Source: Tubiluchus corallicola | Lineage: Eukaryota > Priapulida > Priapulimorpha > Priapulimorphida > Tubiluchidae | Length of the DNA: 64,000 bases | Assembly (NCBI GenBank): GCA_030141605.1 | Contig: JAQGDQ010000084.1 | Coordinates: 481,001 to 545,000, forward strand | Direction: 5' to 3' | Part shown: positions 24,201-37,700 of the stretch, in pieces | Layout: each line of letters opens with the position of its first letter | How positions within the stretch are numbered: position 1 is the stretch's first letter | Notes under the pieces: generated by a model | Told to the model about the DNA's origin: nothing | Database searches by the model: none | The model's input: only the letters and a program-made list of their open reading frames with translations | Made by a program: the position numbers and the translations under genes

Positions 24201-27200
24201 GATTTTCGAACAAGTTTTCGAACCACTAGTAAAAAGTGGTCTTACAAAGATCATGCATATTACTTGATTTTTTTCTGCAGTAAAACCACTATTAGTTTGT
24301 TAAAAAAATTGCACAGAAACTGCAGCTGAAGTGTACTAATTGCATGCTGTTTCAAACATTTTAATGATAAAGAATGTGTGTGGTTGAAGTGCTGATTATT
24401 CGAATCTATAATTTTAGGTTCGAATCGAATGTAAACTAAAAACTCGTTCGACTCGAAGGTTCCATGCACTTCCCTAGGGAGACAGGTCCCCTAAAATAGA
24501 GAGCTTTCCTTGTTTCCCTCCCAAATAGGAAGAGTTGAAAAGTTTGTTTTAGTTAAAAATATAAGTTAAACCATGCTAACTGCCAAGTCGAAGAGACGTT
24601 ATAGTGTCATCATAATTATGCACATTTTGCGCACAGGTCAGTGCTAGTGCGTCTGTTTTTGTTGTTTTCATTGGTGTCATGTTGTACAGCTTTTACCTGA
24701 AATGTATGCTTAGTTTTCTCGCACCACACAAAACCGTTACAATATTAATAAAACTTACGCGAAATAAAATAAAACTTATGACGTAACGATTTAAGAGATT
24801 CAAGGATTTCAGTATTTTCCGCGTGCTTGTATAGTGTGTAACGTTTGTTTAAGTGTCAAGTGTAATTTGAATGTAGAAGTTTTGTTTAGATTTCAAAGAT
24901 CTAAGTAAAGATTAGACTGGTTGGATTCCAAAACTCTGGCGTAGTGCAGTGACCCTTGCTGTTGTTATTACAATTTCCTGCCAAAATATAATGTAATTTG
25001 GTCGTATAGGTAACCGCATGCTGATAGACTATTGTTATTCTTTTTTGTAGGCTGTCACGCGAAGAAAATTCAAAACCTGTGATTTTCGTGAATCGTTAGA
25101 GGATGGAGTACACCTTTTACAGTAAGTATGCTTGCATAAGAGCTGCTTATTCTCCAACATGGTTGCCTTTTCAACGTGGCCACCATTAGGTTATAATTTA
25201 CGCTAAATTCTGATTTAATTTAAACCATTTCTACCTCTATAATGGTACCTCGATACTGGATGTGCACAACGAAATGTGTTACTGGTTTCAAAGTGTTCTT
25301 CAGTAAGATTGTATTGCTCCCCCATCCCCGGTCCCATTGGAAAAATGTAATTAAGACAGTAATATCACTCCTACTCTTTACCACACCCATAATAGTTACT
25401 ACTGCATGGACAACAACAGAATGTTGCTTTCCAAAATGGAATAAAAGAACTAAATTTTTTTAACTAAAACAATTCGTAAAACCTTTTTTGCACAATTGCG
25501 CATGCATGTATAGTATTTCTTTAAGGACAAGAAAAGGGGTACCTGAAGTAGGTTTCTGAAAATTCGCTTTAAAAATTATACTACTTCACAGCAATTTTAT
25601 GCGTATATCGTACTCGCATTGAAAGAAATTTTTGTTTGTTTTCATTTTAAATCTCCCGCAATACTGTTCTGACTGCACCGTTACATGACGTCATATACGC
25701 ACAATGTAAGCTAGAGGAAGAAAAGGAAATGTTAAACAATGTCCCAAAAACCTTCCATGCAAATCTATATTACTTAGCATTTCACTTACCAGTCTTACCT
25801 GCTGGAAAGACGTATGTAACTAGAGAAGAAAAGTATTAATTATTTAAAATGTTTTTACCTATTTGTAAAATATAATTGACTCACCACCGGGGTGCACCAC
25901 ACACTAACCAAAAAATGAATTGTTAATCTTGTTGACTTATCTAAACTTGTTTGAAATGACTTATCTTTAAAATGGCTGCATGTAACAGTCATCGCGGCAG
26001 TTTAAATTTACAAATTTTATACTGCGTTACTGCCGACGCAAGCCCTGTATGCAAAAAGGCCGTATGTAAGTGTCAAGACGATTTTTTGAAGCTTTATGTA
26101 AGTGCTGTAAGTTCTTTCATGCAACATTTATTGTAATTTAGTAAAGTTGTTGTCGTTTTCTAATGTTCAACAGTTTACTTATTCAGAAGCAGGGAATTAC
26201 TTACATTAGTGTAATTATTGTGTAATGGGTTCTCTTGAGTTGTAAACTCATCAATCAAAGTAATTGTGTGATTCTAGTTACTCGTGAATAATTGATCAAT
26301 CATCAGTGGAAGTTTATTTTAATTTATCTTTAAGATCAGTGTTGGCTTACTGTTATGCAAATCATACTGTAAATTAATGAATTAATTAACCCTCAAGTAG
26401 GTTGGTTGTTCTTTTCTTTACACAAAAGGTGCACATTTCAATTTTACTTTCTGTTAGTGTTCAAAAATTCTTTCACTGATTTCAATTTTGAACATCAAGT
26501 ATATGATTTTCTTTTTTGCTCATATGAAGTTGTTAAAGTAGACTGCTATATATTTATATATCAAGAATTTTATTTTTTGTAAGGGGTGTATATATGTATA
26601 TATATATATGACATTTCTATGTGGACATGTTTTTTTGCTTATGTGATAAAATATGCTAATTTTTAGTTTCAAGATAGCCATTATTTTAATAGTTTTAGGC
26701 AAGAATAGTATTATTATTTTCTAATTTCAGGTTGTTAAATTGCATTCAAGATGATGTCATAGACATTAAAGATGATTCCACACCTGAGGTAATTTTTGTT
26801 GTGCTTCTTCTTGTACTTTTTATTCCTATTAAACGATTCCTTGTTGTACACAAATTCCAGCAGTGGCTATGTTAATCTACTCTCACTCTACTCTCTTTTG
26901 AGTACCCAGATTTTCACATTGTGAGTATTAAAGCAAAACTGGACCCAATGTTAAACTGTAGGCGAATTTTTAAACAACCTACTCCTTAAAATATTGAAAG
27001 TAAACATACTAGTTTTTCAAAAATGACTTACGTGCAATTTCGCATTCGCGCTACTAGTTCTTTGCTGCTACATGCATTTTGCTATTCGTTAGTTAATTGG
27101 GCACTAGCACCTGCATTTCGGAAATGTGTTGCACAAGAAACAGGTGCTGTACCTCTCAGTTCAGATGTGTTAGTTTGTGATGCACACACGTTGGGCAGCT

Positions 27201-30200
27201 CATGCGTGAGCACAACGGCAAATTTGAAATTTAAATTTTTATCTTAAAACTTGCCGAGCTTTATTACAAAACACTGAATATCTTACAGTAGTACTGTACT
27301 TCAATTTTCGCTTTAGCAAACACTTACAACGCGCTCGTAGAGCAGTTTTACTGTTGAAAATTATGTTAATTTGTGATGTCATCAATAGTTCGGCTCGCCT
27401 GCCGTTAATTAAGTTTTTAATCTATAATTTAATTATCAGAAATGCTTTTGCAGTATCATTGTGTTAAAATATATACTTTTTATCGGATTTGAAAATGGGG
27501 TAGCATATGAAAAATCATCCTGCCTTCCTTTGACTATTAATAGGTTTCATGGTACTCCCACCCAAATTCGCTTTACTGGCGGACAACTTGTTCTATACCC
27601 ACTAACTAATAGAAATATTTGTTTATTTAATACTTCAAACAAAAGAACACATGCTCGTAAAAGTACACGATTGCTCCTAAATTTTCTAATGGATTTAACA
27701 AATCACTGTTTGACAGCTGTTACCATTAAATTCACCTCGTATTCTGGCTAACTGTGCACCTTGATTGCTCCTAAATTTTTTGACTGAAAGAGTACATCTG
27801 CCCTCTTCACCGTAATCAAAAATGTTCTAATGGGTTTAACAAATCACTGTTTGACAGCTGCTACCATTAAATTATCGTACGTTCCTTCACCTCGTATTCT
27901 GGCTAACTGTGCACCTTTTCGTAATTATTAAAGTAAAGTAACCACCTAATGCATTTTTTCTTCAAAAACGTTTCTTGCGATATTATTTCTCTACACACAG
28001 GTTTTTATTGTTCATGTTTGGGATCTTTATCTTTAACTGAACGTAAATCATGATTAAGACAATCTTTTTTTAATCTGAGAATCTTAAGATGATTGTATAA
28101 TTATAAAATTCCGTGCATTCCTTTCCTTATTTCCGACATTTTTAGTTGTAAATTACAAGGCAACCATTTCTGTTGACGAACAGTCAGACAGAGATATCGT
28201 TTCACGAGAAATCATTTCTTACATCATTATTTCATTCGCTTCATGGGAAAGTACATTCGTTACTTCAAAAAGCCAGTGCTATGTTGCTTTATTGATGGTC
28301 TGTATATAGTAACGAGTTTTTAAATTGACGGGAATGTAGTATTTCTTCTATTTTTTCCACTTTACTGCTTCTCTATGTGTCACTTTGTGTTGTGCACAAC
28401 AATTAAAATCATCAAATTTATCTTGATCATATTTTATAAATTCTGATTTGTAATTTATAGCATTTACTATGTAGGGCAATTATTATGCATGGATTTTAAA
28501 TATTTTGCGCTTATAAAGCTGAACAATTCTGTTGGTTTTTGTTTAGGGCGTAGACTATACTGAGAAACCTTAGAGAGTGTAAATTGTATAATTTGATTAA
28601 AATCATGTGGAGGTTCTGAGGGCAAGAGAGCTGTGGCTAATCTCTAATAAGTCACGGCACATTTTTTACTCATTTACACAGCTTAATTATCACGATTTAG
28701 TCTTCTTTTCTGATTGTCCCTGAATTACAACAATTTTGAAAAAAATTAATAATTTTAATTTTTTGTGTCAATCATTTCTTTCAAAATCAACAGTGTTTTT
28801 GGACTAAAACGTGCCGCATTTTTTGCTTGCATCGCTAGGAAAATAACTTTATAAAGTGGTGTATTTTGCTGTTACGCTGTTCTTATTCTCATTCTCGTTG
28901 TTCATGTAATAAAGTTTTAGGAGGTCTTATATTGTGACGTCACAATAGAGTTACTCCCGTATTCTAAATTTTTGCGATAACCGATAAACAGCATTCTAAA
29001 TGACATGTTTACAAAGAAACAGATCCATGACGACAGTAATTAGCGTTCTACTTGACATATCCAGGCGGTAGATCGACTAAGCGAGTAACCCAGTGCTTCG
29101 CATTCCGAATTTGGCTACATTGCATTTTCCTGTCTGCTCTTGAAACAGTATACTCTCCTGTCAAACACGAGTTAGCAAAGAATTCTAAATCAAATTTACA
29201 CAGTAGTGAAAACAGTCGCGGATCTTCCACGAGAATGCAAATACACATAGAGAAATCGTTATTTGTCAGATACTTTACGTAGCTCGGTCTGTCCCTTCCG
29301 TAAAGTTGCCACACATACATGCCGCAATTAAATATGTAAACTTGCTAACGGGGTAAACTGGTCTGTTTGCACTCCACAGTTCCTGTTGGCTTGCGTTTAT
29401 TCCGTTGTTCTTTGTTTAAAGAAGTTTTCTGCTATTTTAGACTTTGCCCCGTAATGTTTGGTTTCAAAAATTGTAGACTATTCAGCAACTTTAATTAAGT
29501 CTTCGGTATCAAGGCGTAGTTGCATATTTTCATGCCATAAAATTTACCACGTAATGGTTGGCTAGATTTATTATGCGAATTCACAACATGTTTAATTGGT
29601 CACTGTAATATTAATAATAATATGGTAATAAATAATGCTACTTAAACAATCTGGTCAATCGAAACGAAACAAATGTTAAGTGCTATTAATATTTCGAAAA
29701 ATAAATTACTGAAGCAAAGAAATAATGGGTATAATGAAAGATGCATTATTTACAATCTCTTGTCTTTCTGTCATTTTTAAAACTTTGTTCTTTTTTACTG
29801 ATTTTTAAACTAAGAGGCTTGTGAAGATGACAATACGGGAGTTATCCATGTTTTTTATCTTTGTTTATATGCTGTAGTGACTTGCAGTCAGCGAGTGTTT
29901 ATGTGAACGTGTTTTACGTCATCAAGGTGGGCGTCATCTAATGTAATGTGTTGTGCTCCTTAAAAGAATATAAATTTTATTTATTTTTGGCTGCAGGCCT
30001 CGAGCTGCTACCAGAAAAAGCCCTAATTATTGGTTATTTTCTTTTAAGCTTTTTTTAAATTACACTTCTTATTGCATGAAAAATAAGTTTTACTCATAGC
30101 CTGACCGAATAAAAATTATGAAAGAAAGATAGGATAATTTTTTTCATATACTGCCCCATTTTCAAGTCCGATATAAACTATACATTTTAACACAGTTAAT

Positions 30201-31721
30201 ACTGCAAAAGTGTTTCTGATTATTAAGTAATAGATTAAAATCTTAATTAACGGGAGACGAGCCCAACTATTGATGACATCACAAACTAACATAATTTTCA
30301 ACAGCAAAAATATTCCACGAGCGTGTTGCACGTGTTTGCGAAAGTGAAAACTGAAGTACAGTGCTGCTGTAAGATATTCAGTGTGTTGTACTAAAACCAG
30401 GCGAGTTTTAAGACGAAAATGCAAATTTCAAATTTATCGCTGTGCTCACGCATAAGGTGTCGAATGTGTGCAGTTCGTCACAAACTAACACATCTGAACT
30501 GAGAGGTATAGCACCTGTTTTTGTCCAATGTGTTTCCGAAATGCAGGCGTTAGTACCAGTTTAACTAGCAAATGGCGAAATGCATGTAACAGCGAAGAAC
30601 TAGTGGCGCGATTATGAAACTGTGTTTGTGAGGTAATAATTCTTTCACGGAAGTCTTTTTTGAAAAAATAGTATGTTTCCTTTTCTGTATTTTAAAGAGT
30701 AGATTGTTTTGACTACAGTTTAAGATTGGGTCTGTTTTTTTCTTAAAGTTTTTTGCGAATAGAGCAACGCGAGCCACGGCCTTCGAATGTAGGCTGGGTT
30801 TCTTGTATGTACATACGAAAGTTTGTAATCAAGAGGAATAATTCCACTGTGGAATAGCGGTGACCCTTTGAAGCTTTCTAGTTTTCCTGATATAGCTGTA
30901 ATTTGAGATCGTTGATATTAATATAGGTTACAATGAGAATCATAAACCCGTGACCCGACTAGGGGGATAAAATAGGGCTTGAGGAGACGTGTCTTCCAGT
31001 GTCAACCGAAACTAGCTTGTAGTATATCAAATGAAAGGTCTGAATGAGACAAACTAAATGATATAAGTTATGCCGAGATTGGTTAACCTTTGACCCGCGG
31101 GCTGAGAGTTAGATGCTGAGGTTTCATTGTGAAATGCACTTCCCATGTATTCAAGTAATGTGAATAAAGAAAAATAAGCACTTTTAAGGAACACTGTCAT
31201 CTGTTCATTTTAAGGCTCAATTTTATAACTATTGTTACAAAATCTTCAGTTTCTGACCAGGTCAGAAACATTGTCGCCTAGTTCTGTGACTGTTACACTT
31301 CCCGTAGATTTTGATACAGTAAAAAAATCGGCAACAGTGTAGCTCACATGCACCTTCCAACTTCCTACATTCCTTGCACACTTTTCTGAGATGATAATTA
31401 AGCAATAATTATTAATTACACCAGTTTGTTTACACGCGCTAATCTCGCCCGCACGCTAATCTGCAACTACCTCTGATGTAGATCTGCTATTTCTGTCTTT
31501 TTTGTAAATTGATTGAGTCGACGAATCTCGTTTGCTTATTAATTGCGCATCTCGTGTTTACGGGGCGTCACGTTTGGGTAATTAGTGCAAGATTAGGCAA
31601 TAAAGCTATCACACGTTACCTGTCAAGTTTTGATCGCCCGATGACACACTTTGGTGTGTTTATAAATTTGTAAATGAAGATTAAAATCGGCCGCTGCATA
31701 TTCAACTGTATAGGTAAAGGA

Positions 31722-31796
<75 letters not shown>

Positions 31797-34700
31797 ACTC
31801 TTCATTTTGATATATGCGCGCGCCCTCTATTTGCAGGACTATAATAGTTAACAATATAACAACTTATAATAGCTATGCTAACATTGTATTATCATTACCT
31901 TCCTAACTGAGCTTGATAACCGTTTTCTAAAATTAATTAGTGCCATTATGAAAGAAGTAAAAAAAGGAAAGAACAATTCACTGTGTACGATGGGTTTATT
32001 TTACTGTTATCACTTAAACTTAGAAAAATATAACAAAGAAATTTGCCTATAAAGCATAAAGTTAAAATAATCTACCTCTGAATAGAAATTTTCAAGCGTG
32101 GCGGTTGCCGCCATTCACTTGAAAATTATGACGTAACTGGAGGACTTCGTAACTTTTCGTAAGCGCGTCGTGGCTTTCCGTAAGCGCGCTTTGCTTAAAC
32201 TAATTTTAAACTTCCGCAATTTACATAATGTTCACGCAAAAATATTACAAGATTATCTACCCATTTTTTTGTAAAAAGTTATTATACTTTTGGTGAAGAT
32301 TGACACTGCGTTACTTTTCTTCATTGGAAGAAGAATGGGAATTGAAAATAGGAGCACCCAAGCATGAAGTGATCGCAACTTTAAAGTGGTTTTACTAATT
32401 ACACGAAGCGCTTATTGCAGTTTTATTATTAAATCCTTCTAATATTTTTCGCGAACATTAAAATAAGCCTAACTTCCCAGAAAGTTTGACCTTTCCTTTA
32501 AATGAATCCCTAGTTAGTAATAGCAGAGTTCATATACTCAGCTTTTCAGGGTTTCAGCCCATCTCAGATTATATGAAGTGTGCTATGTACTTTTTTGTAC
32601 TGTATTTCATTTATTAGTTTATCATTGTACTATTTCATTTATTTGTATTTTATTGTACTATTTCATTTATTTGTATTTTATTATACTATTTCATTTATTT
32701 GTATATTATTGTACTATTTCATTTATTTACATATCAGGTTTTACTTCATCATTTGTCGTCATCGTCATCTCTTGTAATGTTCATTTTATTATCGCAATTA
32801 CCTGGACGAAATACAGTCATTAGTTTTACAAAAAAAAAAAAAAAATTGCGCGCAACCTAGAAATTGAACGTAAAAGATTTTAAATTCTAAGCAGAGAAAG
32901 TGACCAGGTTAAACGCGATTCTGGGTTCACATTTTTGTCTGTGGTATGGAAAGCTACGTTAGTCTGTAGAGACACATGCATTGAACGACTTTTGTGCTCG
33001 GCTCAGCAAATCTCATTTACGTCCACGGAAAGTTTTCATAAAAGCATCCTTACATACAATACTAAATATATATATATATATATATGCAGTGTTCCCTCGC
33101 TACTTCGCGGTTCGCTTTATCGCGGACTCGCTGTTTCGCGGGTTTTTGCGATACTCCGTCTAAAGTATTTTTGCACATGCGTAGTACGTATTGTACAGTA
33201 ATGTTTAGATTTGATGAATTTTGCATAAAAAATCACAAAATGTATAAACATATATTAAAAATATTAATTCTAACATAATATTATAAATCATAGAAAATTA
33301 CCATTTACAGTAAATAGTGTATTTATTCGGCGGATGAATACACACCAAAAACGAAATGTAGTACTTGCGCCCGCTTGAGATGCTACTTGCCGACGTGAGA
33401 TTGTACACAACACACGAATAACTACTAAAATAAGTATAGCGTCCCTACTTTGCGGAAATTCACTTATCGCGGGTGGGCCTGGAACGGAACACCGGCGATA
33501 AATGAGGGAACATTGTGTATGTATATAGATGAAAATGAGAATGAGAACGGTTCCGGTCCTGCTGCTGTACGCTTTAATTGCGGCGAAAAAGTCTTTAAAA
33601 AACTTGTGAATTCTAAAATCAGACCCTAATTAAGTCATACGTTGGGCTTGTATTAGTTGTTTCTTTGTGATGTCGTGTGACTTCCGTGTGTACGTCTGGA
33701 ATTAACACTTCACTAATTCAGCTACTGTAATCCGTCATTCTTTTCATCGTTTCCTAATGCTCTTCAGTGGTCAGGGGCGTTGCTGTCAGGCACAAAATAT
33801 CTCAGCGGTCAGTGGCAGCGCCAGTGTAAAAACAAAAACATATCGTCTGATAGTTGTGACCCAATGACTCCTCTATATTTTGTGGTGATCCTATCAGCCT
33901 GGAAAAATAAACAGACGCTACTACTGCCACCTTTCAACTCATAACTATCCGAATTCTCGGGAAATTCGTTATCTATAGCCTGTAACAATTGCCGTTAAAT
34001 TTTGCTTAGTACATATAGAACTAGATGAATTAATATGATTAATTAGAACAACCGCAAGACCATGAATGTAGAGAGAAGTTAGAGCAACGGCAAGACTGTG
34101 AATATAGAGCGGAATTAGGACAATTGCAAGACCATGAATGTAGAGAGAAGTTTGAGCAACGGCAAGACTGTGAATGTAGAGCGGAATTAGGACAATTGCA
34201 AGGCCATGAATGTAGAGAGAAGTTAGAGCAACGGCAAGACTGTGAATGTGGAGCGGAATTAGGACAATTGCAAGATCAAGAATGTAAAGAGGAGTTAGAA
34301 TAACCGCAAGACCGTGAATGTAGAGAGGAGTTAGAATAACCGCAAGACCGCGAATGTAGAGAGGAGTTAGAATAACCACAAGACTGTGAATGTAGAGAGG
34401 AGTTAGAATAACCGCAAGACCGTGAATGTAGAGAGCAGTTAGAATAACTGCTCGACCGTGAATGTAGAGAGGAGTTAGAATAACTGCAAGACCACGAATG
34501 TAGAGAGGAGTTAGAATAACTGCAAGAGCATGAATGTAGAGAGGAGTTAGAATAACTGCAAGACCATGAATGTAGAGAGGAGTTAGAACAACCGCGAGAC
34601 CATGAGTGTAGAGAGCAGTTAGACCATGCGCAAGAGCATGAATGTAGCGAGGAATTAGAACAACTGCAAGACCATGAATGTAGAGAGGAGTTAGAACAAC

Positions 34701-37700
34701 TGCAAGACCACGAATGTAGAGAGGAGTTAGAATAACTGCAAGACCATGAATGTAGAGAGGAGTTAGAATAACTGCAAGACCATGAATGTAGAGAGGAGTT
34801 AGAACAACCGCGAGACCGTGAATGTAGAGAGGAGTTAGAACAACCGCAAGACCGTGAATGTAGAGAGGAGTTAGACCATCCGCAAGAGCATGAATGTAGC
34901 GAGGAATTAGACCATCCGTAAGAGTATGAATGTAGCGAGGAATTAGAACAACCGCAAGACCATGAATGTAGAGAGGAATTAGAACAACTGCAAGACTGTG
35001 AATATAGGGAGGGAGTTCCTACATTCATGGTCTTGTGGTTGCCCTAATTTAGATAGTATTAATTCTTGTAGTTCTGCATGTACCAAAGATTCAAAGCTGC
35101 TTAAGCGAGCCGCTTTAATCTGATGCAAAGATCAAATTATGTTATTCTTGCTGGCTGTATATGGCACTTTAACTAAACTCCTTTTTTTGCAAACCTATTT
35201 GCATTGCCCAATTGTAAGTAGTAAAGTAATTTAATATGATAATGTATACGTATATATGCGTGTTTGAAGAGATACCCCGGAGGTATTATGACATACGCGG
35301 CGTCGTTTTTTGGCTGTTAGCTTTGCATTTAAATCGCACAATGTATAATAGCTTTCTTCCTGTGCACTTTCAGCCTAGAATTTTTGACTAAACAGAACCG
35401 TGAAAAGATGCATGGGAGCTTTTGTTACGAAAAACTGCGTATTCGGTGCACTAACTAATTGCATTTTTTTGTTTATTTAAGACTTGTTTGTCTGCGGCAT
35501 GGGTTAGTTCATTTTGGTTTACTTCCCTTTGTACCAGATTCTTCTGCTTACTTCTTGTAATAGTTTGACTTGCTGTGTCTGTAAGTGGCCTGGTTTGCTT
35601 ATTCGATGATCAATGCTTTTCAGTTTTTCTGATTTTATTACCAACATTGGTGACAATGTATTTGCTGCCTACTCTCTTTGTACTCCTGTCTTCAGATTTC
35701 GACCAGTTGTGCCTGGAAATCAATGCGAGCGCGGAGACATGGTTGTCAAGAATATTGGAAAGGTGAACATTTGCCAAGATTTGAATCAAGTGTAGACAGT
35801 ACAGCATTAACGGTTTTTGTAGTTTCAGCAAAAGCCATCGCAGAATTTCACTTTCAACTCTAAATGTTTGTAAGTGTAATGAAAAAGACAGCAAAAAACT
35901 GAATAATCCTCAGCGCCATCTATTGGGGACTCGTGTCGTTTGTGAATTGATTGATTTCTGTATTTAAACGGCTTCAAGCCTAGGGTTACTGTACGGTCAC
36001 GGACACGACTTGTACGTGTAATTATACTCATTGTTTCAGCCCTTTCCATTGTTAACTGCTGCTAATCGACGCGAGTTAACCTGTGTACCTGTTGTTTCAG
36101 CCCAGGTAGCACGCGTGTGGGCGGAAATGTTCAGGTAACACCGTTCAGGTGAGCAGTAGTTAGCTGAGCGTTGCAGAAGCTAGACGAGAACAGACTCACT
36201 CGGTCACTGTTGTGTGGAAAGTACTGGGACATTTGTAAACTGTGCTATGTAGGATGCTTGCGGCAAAAAACCTTGTGCAGTTATTTTCCTATATTATAAA
36301 GTCGTTATTTATTGTGCGACATTCGACATAATTGGCAAAATAACGTGTGGGAGCGCGGAGGAGAATTAAGAGGTCCAGTTTTGCTTGTTTTTGAACAGAC
36401 GTCATGCAGCAGTATCCTCGAGTTTAATCTTCTTGTACAAAATACACACATTCTTGTTTTTGTCTACTGAACTTGGACACAGTGTGGTGGAATTTTCTCC
36501 GGATCATGCAGCATCCTAATCGGAGGATGTAAACCAGTTCTTCAAGCAGGTGTATAAAATCATGCTTTCACCTTTACACTAGGATTTAACCTGCAGGTAT
36601 GGATTAAACATTAGAGCAATGTTACCAGGGAGTAATTCTACAGTAGGCTTCTAAACGGTTGAGGGCTGATAGTACCAAAACTGAGCTCTGAGATTGTAAA
36701 TATGTTATTTTACTAGTACCAAAACTGAGCTCTGAGATTGTAAATATGTTATTTTACTAGTACCAAAACTGAGCTCTGAGATTGTAAATATGTTATTTTA
36801 CTAGTACCAAAACTGAGCTCTGAGGTTGTAAATATGTTATCTTCATTTAGGATACCTGTCAGAACTACATAATGATATAATTGATAAATTGTATGTTTAC
36901 TCTGCATATCACAATACAGTTAAAGGGATGAATCAACAAACTATGAAATCAACATCTTTTACCATTTTAAAGGAGATTTATTGGGTTTTCTGCCTCTGTA
37001 TATTGTGTTTTTTAGTGGTCTGTTTTGCGTTTTTATGTTTTGTGTCTGGTGTATAATAGTAATAAACGCTTTATTTCACAAACATAAACACAAGTCCATT
37101 TAACAAATCACACAGTTAAATAAAGTAACAGTAACAGTAACGCATACAGTAACACGTCCCTACAAATACTGGGCTCTTTTTAAGCGAAGTTGATTAAAAA
37201 GTACAATAATTTATAACAAACACATCTACATATATATCACACTGCCGATTGAATACACTAATTCGTACCTCTTAATTTAGAATCACGTATTGTTGAAATT
37301 TTATGCGCATAATTAATCAACAGTAATATATATGTGTACATGTAAATATTTTACTAGTTTCTATCGTAATTTTATAGTATAGCTAAGTGATTTTTAATTT
37401 TTGTACAATGCTACGTACTTTTAAATTATGAAATTAATTTAAAATAAAAATAAAGTAAATTTAAAATGATGTAAAACTGGATGTTTACGACGCAGTTTTG
37501 ATTCTGATATCGACCTAGATTTTTTTAGCTTAATTCTAATATCATGCATCATTAAATACATTGTTAAAATTAGCCGGGTTGTATTATGACTACATAGAGT
37601 AAGCCGCAGTTAAGATTATAATTAGTGTAATTAATACTTTTCATGGGGCTATAATGAAAGTAATTTGTTGGTGTCCTATATAAACGTGAAAGTTAATTAG

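Larger units (their letters stand above)
12245..25050 (+). other. CH gene intron 1 (12.8 kb)
   Basis: GT...AG intron. It holds a tetranucleotide array (14155-14515), a hairpin (14788-14831), MITE pieces (15641-15982, 16758-17152), a second hairpin (16382-16436), a 62-bp satellite (17834-18390), a LINE end (19490-19980), two opposed 16-bp arrays, another LINE 3' end (22080-22330) and a hAT-like MITE (24085-24476). I saw no exon in 12245-14150, 18400-19480, 21320-22030 or 22340-24080. The patch 22890-23110 is clearly more GC-rich than its surroundings but has no recognisable protein. Confidence 0.75.

Noticed and set aside
29048-29320. 90-codon minus-strand frame with a 76-codon plus-strand frame opposite
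   Set aside because: No splice context, no recognised motif, and both strands are open; probably chance or an unknown repeat.
34276-35028. 250-codon minus-strand frame with 12-residue Ser/Cys repeats
   Set aside because: Entirely the 36-bp minisatellite; a period divisible by three opens frames automatically, a second frame is open as well, and no splice sites or domains support a gene.
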